The notes beneath the pieces were generated by a model, which was given only the letters and a program-made list of their open reading frames with translations, made no database searches and had not been told where the DNA came from. The translations under genes were made by a program, and so were the position numbers. Of a DNA stretch of 64,000 nt, positions 42,241 through 50,157 are shown one piece after another. Numbering within the stretch: the first letter of the stretch is position 1; each line of letters begins with the position of its first letter. The stretch lies in contig NZ_CP045496.1 of NCBI RefSeq assembly GCF_015500075.1, positions 6,520,001-6,584,000 on the forward strand, given 5' to 3'. This DNA is from Mesorhizobium sp. INR15. Its GTDB lineage: Bacteria; Pseudomonadota; Alphaproteobacteria; Rhizobiales; Rhizobiaceae.

Positions 42241-44067
42241 CTACAGGATACGCTTGCCGAAGGCCGACATGACGAAATTGACCACGTCGCTACCTATCCG
42301 GGATTCGAGATCGGTGGTCAGGCCAGAGAGATCCATCGACAACAGGCCGCCAGACAGAGCGATCGCTTCCATGGCCTGATGCGTCTCGCGCACCGTGAGG
42401 CCGCCGGACCCAGCCGGCCAGCCTGCGAATTCGGTGACCGTGGGCGAATAGCTGACATGGAAACCGCGCGTGCCTGATGAGGCAATGCGGATCGCCTCAT
42501 GCATCAGGTCGCGCATGCCCATGGCGTCGATGTCGGTCATGGTGAAGGCGGAGACCCGAGAATCCTTCAGCACTCGTGCTTCCGCCGGGTCGGCATGACG
42601 CAAGCCGATGACGACGACATTTTCCGGCGACAGTTGCGGCTGCAATGCACCTGCCTTGTGGTCGAGGCCAAGCGCACGGGCGAGTACCGATGCTTCAGGC
42701 AGGTCTATACCGTCTTCGTCCTCCGGCATGAGTGCCGCGATGGAATCGATCCAGATCAGGCCGAAGGAATGTGTCGCCCGTGCCGTCGCCGTCAGCGCCT
42801 TGTGCGCGATACGCCGGTCGGTGCCGGCGGTCAGCCGGATCAACCCTGAGGGTGGTCGCTCGACATCGGCCAGTTCGACGACATCGAAATTCATCGTTTC
42901 GAGCCGCGCGCCGGTTCCTTCCCGGGCAAGCATGACTGCTGCTTCATGCTCGGCGGTGATCTGCACCATCTTGCGGCCGGAAAAATCCTCGACATCGTGG
43001 ATCGGGGCCTTTTCGACATATTCCGAAGTCATCGCCATCAGCATGGCGCCATAGCTCATGCGGAAGGCGACGCGATCGCCGACGGCCGGCGGCGGATCGG
43101 CATCGGCCACATCCAAAAGCAGATGGTCGCTCGAGGCGCCGAGCACGCGTATTCCCTTGGCGATCGGCGTCAGCCCCTCGACCAGCACATCCTCACGGCC
43201 GATGTTGGCAATGGCGCGCAGCCGGTCGCCCTCGTCGGGAAAGACCGGCTGGTTGCCGAAAGCATCGTAACCGGACTCGCCGATCGGCCGCGACGGCTTC
43301 AGCTTGACCTCGATAATATCGCTGGTCAGGCGGCACGCATCGGGCTCGAGTTCGGCCCACGGCACATCGCGGAAGGTCTCGATGCCGCCTTGCAGGATTG
43401 CTTCGCCGACCCGCAGGTTGTTGATGCCAGCGGGCAACTTGCCCGCAAGCAGCAACGGCAGCGACGACGACGCGCCTCCGGAAATCAGGTCGAGACTTTT
43501 GCCTGAGAGACGCTCGGTCTTGTAGGCGTGAGCGACGAGCTGGCCGAGATTTTCCTCGGTCGGCATGATGGCGCCGAAACAGCCGAGATTCGTGCCGATG
43601 CCCGCGATGCGTACGCCCTTCAGGGTGAGTATCTGCTCGACGGTCGCGATGAGGTCGCTCGGCCAGATGCCTTCGCGGAGATCGCCAAGGTCGATCATCA
43701 GCATGATATCGTGGAGGCGGCCCATGCGCTCGGCAATCCGCGACAGCTCGCGGATGATGGTGAGTTCCGACTGCAGGCTGATGTCGACGGTGCGGATCAC
43801 CTCCTCGACACGCGCCATTGGCGGACTGCGCAGCAGCATGATCGGCGCGTTAATGCCGCTGTCGCGCAGCCGGCGAATGTTTTCAAAACGGGATTCAGCG
43901 ATGCCGGCAACACCGCCGCGCAGCATGGCACGCGCCACCTGCGGCATGCCGCAGGTGCCCTTGGTGACGCCAAAAACCTTGATGCCCGAGAGCGTGCAAC
44001 GCTCGGTGATCGTGCGGGCGTTGCGCTCGATACGGCCAAGGTCGATGGCGACTTGCGGTCCCGACAT
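42241..44067 (-). CDS. PLP-dependent racemase fused to a degenerate arginase-like domain
   Basis: The 608-aa product has two parts. Residues 1-370 are an alanine/ornithine-racemase-type TIM barrel with the PLP lysine in FGVTKGTCGMPQ (Lys36) and GGASSSLPLLLAGK, followed by the beta-domain with GLTPIAKGIRVLGASSDHLL. Residues about 385-608 have the arginase/agmatinase fold pattern (FGLIWIDSIAAL, VVIGLRHADP, GFHVSYSPTVTE, GGLTVRETHQAMEAIA). The metal-binding DAHxD and SxDxDxxDP residues are replaced, so this half cannot bind the usual Mn pair. It follows dadA in one transcription unit. Probable amino-acid racemase; the C-terminal role is unknown. Confidence 0.85.
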   Translation of the reverse strand: MSGPQVAIDLGRIERNARTITERCTLSGIKVFGVTKGTCGMPQVARAMLRGGVAGIAESRFENIRRLRDSGINAPIMLLRSPPMARVEEVIRTVDISLQSELTIIRELSRIAERMGRLHDIMLMIDLGDLREGIWPSDLIATVEQILTLKGVRIAGIGTNLGCFGAIMPTEENLGQLVAHAYKTERLSGKSLDLISGGASSSLPLLLAGKLPAGINNLRVGEAILQGGIETFRDVPWAELEPDACRLTSDIIEVKLKPSRPIGESGYDAFGNQPVFPDEGDRLRAIANIGREDVLVEGLTPIAKGIRVLGASSDHLLLDVADADPPPAVGDRVAFRMSYGAMLMAMTSEYVEKAPIHDVEDFSGRKMVQITAEHEAAVMLAREGTGARLETMNFDVVELADVERPPSGLIRLTAGTDRRIAHKALTATARATHSFGLIWIDSIAALMPEDEDGIDLPEASVLARALGLDHKAGALQPQLSPENVVVIGLRHADPAEARVLKDSRVSAFTMTDIDAMGMRDLMHEAIRIASSGTRGFHVSYSPTVTEFAGWPAGSGGLTVRETHQAMEAIALSGGLLSMDLSGLTTDLESRIGSDVVNFVMSAFGKRIL

Positions 44068-44069
44068 CC

Positions 44070-45320
44070 CTATCCCTTGTAGACCAGTCCTTGCGGGTCA
44101 ATCTCCGGTTTGCGGCCGGCGACCAGATCAGCGAGGAATTTTCCCGAGCCGCAGGCCATGGTCCAGCCGACATGGCCATGGCCGGTGTCGAGATAGAGAT
44201 TCTGGTAGCGCGCCTGGCCGATCACCGGCACTGAATTCGGCATCATCGGCCGCAGGCCTGCCCACAGCTCGGCCTTTTTCTCGTCGAAGGCGCCGGGGAA
44301 GAGTTCCTTGCCGGTCCTGAACATGGTGGCGAAATCCCGCGGCTGGAACGTTCGGTCGAAGCCGGTGAACTCGGCGGTGGAGGCAAGCCGCAGCCGGTTG
44401 CCCAGCCTGGAATAGGCCATCAGCTGATCCTCGTCGGCGCCACCCATCGTCGGGCCCTTGCTCTCATCGTCCAGCGGGATCGTCGCGGTGTAACCCTTCA
44501 CCGGATAGACCGGCAGGTCGATGCCGTAGCGGCGGCCGAGCAGGCCGCTCTCCGGCCCCATGGAGATGACCACGGCATCGCTGGTCACCGGACCAGCCGA
44601 ACTCATCACCGCGCGCACCCGGTCGCCCTCTATGTCGAGGCCTTCGACCTTGGTGCCATAGCGAAAGACAACGCCAAGCTTTTCAGCGGCGTAGGCGGCG
44701 AGCTTTTCCACGAACTGCCGGGAGTCCCCGGTCTGGTCGATCGGCGAATAGACGCCGCCGGCGATCTTGTCCTTCGCCCCGGCAAGGCCGGGCTCCAGTT
44801 CGATCAGCCGGTCACGGCCAACGATCTCGATCGGCAGCCCGTGTTCGGCCAGGTAGCGATAATTGTCGGTGCCGGCATCGAGGCTCTGCTGCGAACGGAA
44901 GAAATAGAGGATGCCCTTGCGGCGCTCGTCATAGCCAATGCCGGTATCGTCCGAGATGCCGTTGATGCAGTCGCGCGAATAGAGCGCCAGGCGCAGCTTG
45001 ACCTGGCTGTTGGCGCGCAGGCGCTCCCTTGTGCACTGGCGCAGGAAGCGCATGCTCCAAGCGAGAAAATAGGGATCGAAGCGCAGCCGCACCTTGATGC
45101 CGAGATCATGGTTGTAAAGCGCGCGCAGGAAGGTCTTCAGCGCCGCCGGCGAGGCCCAAGCGGTGGCATCACCGGGCGATACCAGCCCGGCATTGGAATA
45201 ACTGGTGCCCCGCGCTGCCATCGGGTGGCGCTCGATCACGGTGACCTCGTGGCCATCCCTGGCCAGATAATAAGCGGCCGCCGTGCCGACGACGCCGGCC
45301 CCAAGCACCGATATTTTCAT
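44070..45320 (-). CDS. dadA: D-amino-acid dehydrogenase (DadA-like flavoprotein)
   Basis: The 416-aa product starts MKISVLGAGVVGTAAAYYLA, the FAD-binding Rossmann motif, and has the DadA/DAO pattern: RGTSYSNAGLVSPGDATAW, YPVKGYTATIPL and a C-terminal LYLDTGHGHVGWTMACGSG. It oxidises D-amino acids to 2-oxo acids, passing electrons to the membrane quinone pool. Only two bases separate it from the racemase-fusion gene, so racemisation followed by oxidation of one amino acid is likely. The ATG at 45320 is preferred; an in-frame ATG 20 codons upstream lies beyond a terminator-like hairpin. Confidence 0.9.
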   Translation of the reverse strand: MKISVLGAGVVGTAAAYYLARDGHEVTVIERHPMAARGTSYSNAGLVSPGDATAWASPAALKTFLRALYNHDLGIKVRLRFDPYFLAWSMRFLRQCTRERLRANSQVKLRLALYSRDCINGISDDTGIGYDERRKGILYFFRSQQSLDAGTDNYRYLAEHGLPIEIVGRDRLIELEPGLAGAKDKIAGGVYSPIDQTGDSRQFVEKLAAYAAEKLGVVFRYGTKVEGLDIEGDRVRAVMSSAGPVTSDAVVISMGPESGLLGRRYGIDLPVYPVKGYTATIPLDDESKGPTMGGADEDQLMAYSRLGNRLRLASTAEFTGFDRTFQPRDFATMFRTGKELFPGAFDEKKAELWAGLRPMMPNSVPVIGQARYQNLYLDTGHGHVGWTMACGSGKFLADLVAGRKPEIDPQGLVYKG

Positions 45321-45337
45321 GCCATGCCCCCGAAACG

Positions 45338-45373
45338 AAAAAAGCTGGCCAGGCGCCTCCACGCTCGGCCAGC
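45338..45373 (-). terminator. Intrinsic terminator after galE, in the dadA leader
   Basis: On the reverse strand GCTGGCC pairs with GGCCAGC and is followed by TTTTTTCG. It lies 56 bases after the galE stop and its T-tract ends 17 bases before the dadA start. It could terminate galE and also act as an attenuator for dadA. Confidence 0.7.
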
Positions 45374-45428
45374 ATTCCATAGCGCTTCCCTGCCCGCGAT
45401 ACGAGCCCCAGGCAGAAGACCGGCTGGT

Positions 45429-46424
45429 TCAGCCGCGCGCGGAGTTCTTGCTGGTCAGGATGCGCTCCCAGGCAAGCGCATCGGCAACGATCTGATCGAG
45501 ATCGTCGCGTTGCGGAGTCCAGCCAAGCTCGCCGCGGGCAAGATCCGAGTTGGCAACCACCGCCGCCGCGTCGCCTGGACGGCGCTCGCCCATACTGACC
45601 TCAAAATCATGGCCAAAGGCGCGCCGCACGCTGTCGATGACTTCAAGCACTGAATAACCGTGGCTGTAGCCGCAATTGGCGATGAGGCTGGTGCCACCCG
45701 CACGCAGCCGCTGCAGGGCCAGGCGGTGCGCCGCGGCCAGATCGCTGACATGGATATAATCGCGCATGCAGGTGCCGTCGGGCGTCGGATAGTCGTTGCC
45801 GAACACCTGCATGAACGGGCGCTTGCCGAGCGCGGTTTCGCAGGCGACCTTGATCAGATGCGTGGCGCCCGGCGTCGACTGACCGGTGCGGCCCTTGGGA
45901 TCAGCACCGGCAACGTTGAAATAACGCAGCGCCGTGTAACGCAAGCCATGCGCGATCCCGGCGTCGCGCAGCATCCATTCGCTCATCAGCTTGGACAGGC
46001 CGTAAGGCGATTCCGGTGCCAGGCGGGCGTCCTCGCGCACCGGCTCCAGCCCCGCGCCGCCATAGACGGCGGCGGTCGAGGAAAAGATGAAATTGGGCAC
46101 GCCCTCACGCACCGCGGTCTCGATCAGCGTGCGCGTCTTGCTGGTGTTGTTCTCGTAATAGGCGAGCGGATCGGCGACCGATTCGGGGACGACGATCGAG
46201 CCGGCGAAATGGATGATCGCGTCGACCTTGTTGTCCCTGATGATCGAGCCGACCAGTTCCTTGTCGGCGACATCGCCAACGACCAGCTTTGCCTCCGGCG
46301 CCACGGCCCATTCAAAACCAGTCGAAAGCCGGTCGAGAACAACGACGCTCTCACCCGCATCCAGCAGCTCCCAGACCATATGGCTGCCGATATAGCCGGC
46401 GCCACCTGTCACCAAAACCGTCAT
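45429..46424 (-). CDS. galE: UDP-glucose 4-epimerase
   Basis: The 331-aa SDR-type epimerase has an N-terminal NAD motif VTGGAGYIGSH, a DVADKELVGSII segment, FSSTAAVYGG and the catalytic YGLSK (Tyr-x-x-x-Lys), plus the family CGYSHGYSVLEVID end. It interconverts UDP-glucose and UDP-galactose for exopolysaccharide and LPS synthesis (called exoB in rhizobia). A terminator-like hairpin follows the gene. A longer frame to 47744 is antisense to hemA and rejected. Confidence 0.93.
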   Translation of the reverse strand: MTVLVTGGAGYIGSHMVWELLDAGESVVVLDRLSTGFEWAVAPEAKLVVGDVADKELVGSIIRDNKVDAIIHFAGSIVVPESVADPLAYYENNTSKTRTLIETAVREGVPNFIFSSTAAVYGGAGLEPVREDARLAPESPYGLSKLMSEWMLRDAGIAHGLRYTALRYFNVAGADPKGRTGQSTPGATHLIKVACETALGKRPFMQVFGNDYPTPDGTCMRDYIHVSDLAAAHRLALQRLRAGGTSLIANCGYSHGYSVLEVIDSVRRAFGHDFEVSMGERRPGDAAAVVANSDLARGELGWTPQRDDLDQIVADALAWERILTSKNSARG

Positions 46425-46691
46425 CCGCGTCCTCGCTACCTCAAGATTTATCGGAAACTGTCTCAACAACCGCCTTACTGGAAAGCCTGCCGCATGGCCA
46501 TTAAAACCCAAGGTAACCAGCATGGTTGGCGTGTGGCATCGTGCTGAAACAAAAGTGACCCACAGCAATGGAATAGGCCACGATCCGCGATCGTTAGGAA
46601 CAGGTTCGGGGCGTGGCATTTTGACCAAAACGGCCCGGTGGACGCCGAATAGGGCAATGATTATTATCCCGCGCAAAATTGGGAAACCGAC

Positions 46692-47969
46692 ATGAACTAT
46701 CAGCGGTTCTTCGAAGAAGCGATCGACCAGCTCCATGCCGAGCGTCGCTACCGTGTCTTCGCCGACCTGGAACGTATCGCCGGCAAGTTTCCGCGCGCCA
46801 TCTGGCGCGCCAACGGCCGTGCCGAGGAAATCACCGTCTGGTGCTCGAACGATTATCTCGGCATGGGCCAGCATCCCGATGTCATCGCGGCGTTCCAGAA
46901 CGCGGCTGGCAAGATGGGCTCCGGCGCCGGCGGCACCCGCAACATTTCGGGCACCAGCAATCCGCTGGTCGAGCTTGAGGTTGAGCTTGCCGACCTGCAC
47001 GACAAGGAAGCGGCACTGGTCTTCACCTCGGGCTTCGTCTCCAACGAGGCGTCGATCTCGACCATCGCCCGGCTTTTGCCCAATTGCCTGATCATCTCGG
47101 ACGAGTTGAACCATGCCTCGATGATCGAAGGCGTGCGGCGCTCGGGTGCCGAGAAGAAGATTTTCCGCCACAATGACGTCGCGCATCTGGAAAGCCTGCT
47201 GCAGGCGGCGGGCCGTGAGCGCGCCAAGCTGATCGTTTTCGAGAGCGTCTATTCGATGGATGGCGATATCGCGCCGATCAGAGAGATCGTCGAGCTCGCC
47301 GAACGCTACAATGCCATGACCTATATCGACGAGGTCCATGCCGTCGGCATGTACGGACCGCGCGGTGGTGGCATCACCGAACGGGAAGGACTGGCCGACC
47401 GCATCGACATCATCCAGGGCACGCTGGCCAAGGCATTTGGTACGCTCGGCGGCTACATCACCGGTACCAGTGCGGTCATCGATGCTGTGCGCTCCTACGC
47501 ACCTGGATTCATCTTCACCACGGCGCTGCCGCCGGCCATCGCCGCTGCCACCACCATCTCGATCCGCCATCTCAAGCGTTCGCAGGCCGAGCGTGACGCC
47601 CAGCAACAGCAGGCGACGCGGACCAAGCACATTCTTTCCGCTGCCGGCTTGCCGGTGATGGAATCGCCGACCCATATCGTGCCGCTTCTGGTTGGCGACC
47701 CCGAACTCTGCAAGATGGCCAGCGACCGCCTGCTCGGCGTGCACGGCATCTATATCCAGCCGATCAACTATCCGACCGTGCCGCGCGGCACGGAGCGGCT
47801 ACGCATCACGCCGACGCCGTTCCATTCCGACGTGCTCATCGCGGCGCTGCAGGACGCGCTGGTCGAGACCTGGGATGCGCTTGGTATTCCCTACGGTTCG
47901 TCAGGACGGCCCGCTGTCGCCAAGAGCGACCGGATCATTCCTCTGCTGGTGCCCAAGTCAGGCGGCTGA
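46692..47969 (+). CDS. hemA: 5-aminolevulinate synthase
   Basis: The 425-aa PLP enzyme condenses glycine and succinyl-CoA to 5-aminolevulinate, the first heme step in alphaproteobacteria (Shemin pathway). Conserved features are WCSNDYLGMGQHPDVI near the N-terminus, GTRNISGT, DEVHAVGMYGPRGGG and the PLP lysine in GTLAKAFGTLGG (about Lys247). The length matches rhizobial HemA. It is divergent from galE; the 267-base gap should hold the promoter, though I see no clear Fnr/FixK box. Confidence 0.95.
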   Translation: MNYQRFFEEAIDQLHAERRYRVFADLERIAGKFPRAIWRANGRAEEITVWCSNDYLGMGQHPDVIAAFQNAAGKMGSGAGGTRNISGTSNPLVELEVELADLHDKEAALVFTSGFVSNEASISTIARLLPNCLIISDELNHASMIEGVRRSGAEKKIFRHNDVAHLESLLQAAGRERAKLIVFESVYSMDGDIAPIREIVELAERYNAMTYIDEVHAVGMYGPRGGGITEREGLADRIDIIQGTLAKAFGTLGGYITGTSAVIDAVRSYAPGFIFTTALPPAIAAATTISIRHLKRSQAERDAQQQQATRTKHILSAAGLPVMESPTHIVPLLVGDPELCKMASDRLLGVHGIYIQPINYPTVPRGTERLRITPTPFHSDVLIAALQDALVETWDALGIPYGSSGRPAVAKSDRIIPLLVPKSGG

Positions 47970-48010
47970 AGGCTGCTTTGGTGCTTGTCGCAGATTTACT
48001 CGAACCGTAG

Positions 48011-48187
48011 CGCCGCCCCTCATTGTCCTGCCGGACATTTCTCCCCGTATAGTGACGGGGAGAAAGATGCTGTCGCCGACGGTTTCGCGAACTACAGACG
48101 CAGCAGGACAAGCGCCGAGATTGCAATCCGCCCCTTCTCCCCGTTTCCCACGGGGAGAAGGTCCCGGCAGGGGGATGAGGGGCGGCG
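48011..48187. repeat. RIME-type mosaic element (about 177 bases)
   Basis: The element is bounded by inverted CGCCGCCCCTCAT (48011-48023) and ATGAGGGGCGGCG (48175-48187). Inside are two further palindromes, CTCCCCGTATAGTGACGGGG and CTTCTCCCC-GTTTCCCACG-GGGAGAAG. This is the typical rhizobial intergenic mosaic layout, the same type as the unit between rhaD and rhaI. Confidence 0.75.
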
Positions 48188-48213
48188 CTAACCTACTGAA
48201 GGCAAAACAGACC

Positions 48214-49380
48214 TCAAACAGTCTTCATCCACTTCGCCAACCGGTGCGCTGCTTCCTCGATCTTGTCGAGGCGGCGGTGGAAGCATAGGCGCAGGAACGC
48301 TTCCCCGCCCGGGCCGAAAGCGGTTCCCGGCGCCAGCCCGACATTGGCATTGTCGACGATGTCGAAAGCGGCGGTGCGGGAATCGGTGATGCCGTCGACC
48401 GTGAAGAACAGATAGAACGCGCCCTGCGGCACGGTGAACCGGGCGCGGCCAGTGGCGCCGAGGATGCCGCAGACCAGATCACGCGCCGCACGCGCCCTCT
48501 CGACCTGCTCGGCGATAAACGCATCACCCCCATCGAGGGCCGCGACAGCGCCGCGCTGCATGAACTGGGCGACGCCGGAATTCGAATACTGGATCAGATT
48601 TTCAAACACCTGCTGCAAGGCCGGATGGGTCTTGATCCAGCCGACACGCCAGCCGGTCATGGCCCAATTCTTGGAGAAGCTGTTGACGAAGAGAATGCGA
48701 TCCTCCGGAGCCGCGATGTCGAGGAAGGACGGTGCGCGGCCGTGACCGTAGTGGAACAACGAGTAGATCTCGTCGGCGATGAGCCAAAGGTTTTTGGCGC
48801 GGGCGAGGTCGAGGATCGCCTGCAAGGTCTCGCGGTCGGCGGTCCAGCCAGTCGGGTTGGACGGCGTGTTGATGAACAGCACCTTGGTGCGCGGCGTAAT
48901 CGCCGCCGCGATCTTCTCGACATCGCAGGACCAGCCATTGCCGGATTGGTCGAGCGTGACCGGCACTGGAACGGCGCCCGCCACACCGGCGGCCGCGGCG
49001 AAATTCGGCCAGGCCGGCGACAGATAAATCACCTCGTCGCCGGCGCCGGCAACGGCGTCGAGCGCCAGCTGGATGGCATGCATGCCGGACCCGGTGACGA
49101 TGAACTCTTCCTGCGGGAAGGTCTTGGCGAAATGCCTGGCGTAGTAGCGGGAGAGTGCCTGCCTGAGGTCGGGAATGCCTCGCTGCCAGGTGTAGAATGT
49201 CTCGCCATCGGCCAGCCCGCGCGCGGCCGCGTCGCTGATGAAGGCTGGCGTTGGCAGGTCACCCTCGCCGGCCCAGAGCGGGATCAGGCCTTCGCGCAGG
49301 CGGCCGTGGTTGACGACGGCGACAATGCCGCTTTCCGGCGCGGCGCGTGCCTCGGAACGCAAGGTCTCGATCAAGGTCAT
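48214..49380 (-). CDS. Class I/II PLP-dependent aminotransferase
   Basis: The 388-aa product has the fold-type-I aminotransferase pattern: LIPLWAGEGDLPTPAFI, FIVTGSGMHAIQLAL, VLFINTPSNPTGW and the PLP lysine in NSFSKNWAMTGWRVGW (Lys237). It is nearest to aspartate/aromatic-type aminotransferases of family I; amino-donor specificity cannot be read from the sequence. Upstream of its start a terminator for mscL lies on the same strand. Confidence 0.9.
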   Translation of the reverse strand: MTLIETLRSEARAAPESGIVAVVNHGRLREGLIPLWAGEGDLPTPAFISDAAARGLADGETFYTWQRGIPDLRQALSRYYARHFAKTFPQEEFIVTGSGMHAIQLALDAVAGAGDEVIYLSPAWPNFAAAAGVAGAVPVPVTLDQSGNGWSCDVEKIAAAITPRTKVLFINTPSNPTGWTADRETLQAILDLARAKNLWLIADEIYSLFHYGHGRAPSFLDIAAPEDRILFVNSFSKNWAMTGWRVGWIKTHPALQQVFENLIQYSNSGVAQFMQRGAVAALDGGDAFIAEQVERARAARDLVCGILGATGRARFTVPQGAFYLFFTVDGITDSRTAAFDIVDNANVGLAPGTAFGPGGEAFLRLCFHRRLDKIEEAAHRLAKWMKTV

Positions 49381-49435
49381 GGACAGGTCCGTTTTGGTGT
49401 CGGGCGTTACCGCTGCTTATCAGAAGCGAAAACAG

Positions 49436-49465
49436 AAAACCCCGGCCGCGAACGACCGGGGTTTT
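49436..49465 (-). terminator. Intrinsic terminator of mscL
   Basis: AAAACCCCGG-(loop)-CCGGGGTTTT: an 8-10 bp stem with A/T runs on both flanks, 22 bases after the mscL stop and upstream of the aminotransferase gene on the same strand. The symmetric T/A runs would work in either direction. Confidence 0.85.
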
Positions 49466-49486
49466 GGTCCAGCAACGTTGCCGGAT

Positions 49487-49909
49487 TTAGCGCTTCGCGA
49501 GCAAGTCGCGAATTTCTGTGAGCAAGGCGACGTCGGCTGGCGGCGGCGCGGCAGGGGCTGCCGGCTTCTCGCGTTCCAACCGCTTGCGCATATTGTTCAC
49601 GGCCTTGACCATGAGGAAAATGATAAAGGCGAGGATGATGAAGTTCAGCGCCACCGTAATGAAGCTGCCATAGGCAAAAACGGCGCCCTGCTTTTTGGCT
49701 TCGACCAGCGAGGTCGCGTTGACGGCCGACGAGAGCCCCACGAAATAGTTGTTGAAATCCAGCCCGCCGAAAATCGCTCCGACGATCGGCATGATGATGT
49801 CGTTGACAAGGGAATCGACGATCTTGCCGAAGGCAGCGCCGATGATGACGCCGACCGCGAGGTCCATCACATTACCCTTGGAAATGAATTCCTGGAATTC
49901 TTTCAGCAT
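49487..49909 (-). CDS. mscL: Large-conductance mechanosensitive channel
   Basis: The 140-aa protein has an amphipathic N-terminal helix (MLKEFQEFISKGNVMDLAVG), first membrane helix (VGVIIGAAFGKIVDSLVNDI, pore-lining), a periplasmic loop, second helix (VALNFIILAFIIFLMVKAVN) and a charged cytoplasmic bundle. The length is typical. It opens at extreme membrane tension to release solutes on hypo-osmotic shock. The ATG at 49909 is chosen for the conserved N-terminus; a longer frame is rejected. Confidence 0.95.
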   Translation of the reverse strand: MLKEFQEFISKGNVMDLAVGVIIGAAFGKIVDSLVNDIIMPIVGAIFGGLDFNNYFVGLSSAVNATSLVEAKKQGAVFAYGSFITVALNFIILAFIIFLMVKAVNNMRKRLEREKPAAPAAPPPADVALLTEIRDLLAKR

Positions 49910-50157
49910 TCGACCCTCCTTGTCATGACCGGCCGCGCTGCCGTTCCCACCTTCCGGCATCGACCCGAACACAACATAACAAAAACCTGCGGTTGCAACA
50001 TGGGCAAAAAGGAGAAAACAACCGGTTTCTCCTGACCTTACGTCATCCAGCCGAAATCGCCGCTTCATGCGCCCAAAGCCGCGATGGACTCGGAACTCAA
50101 GCTGTGATTGCGTCTGGTGAGCCGGGTTGAACCTCGGCATGGGAGGAATTTGCGGAC

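Noticed and set aside
46437..47744. Very long reverse frame leading into galE.
   Set aside because: The upstream part is antisense to hemA; galE begins at its NAD motif at 46424.
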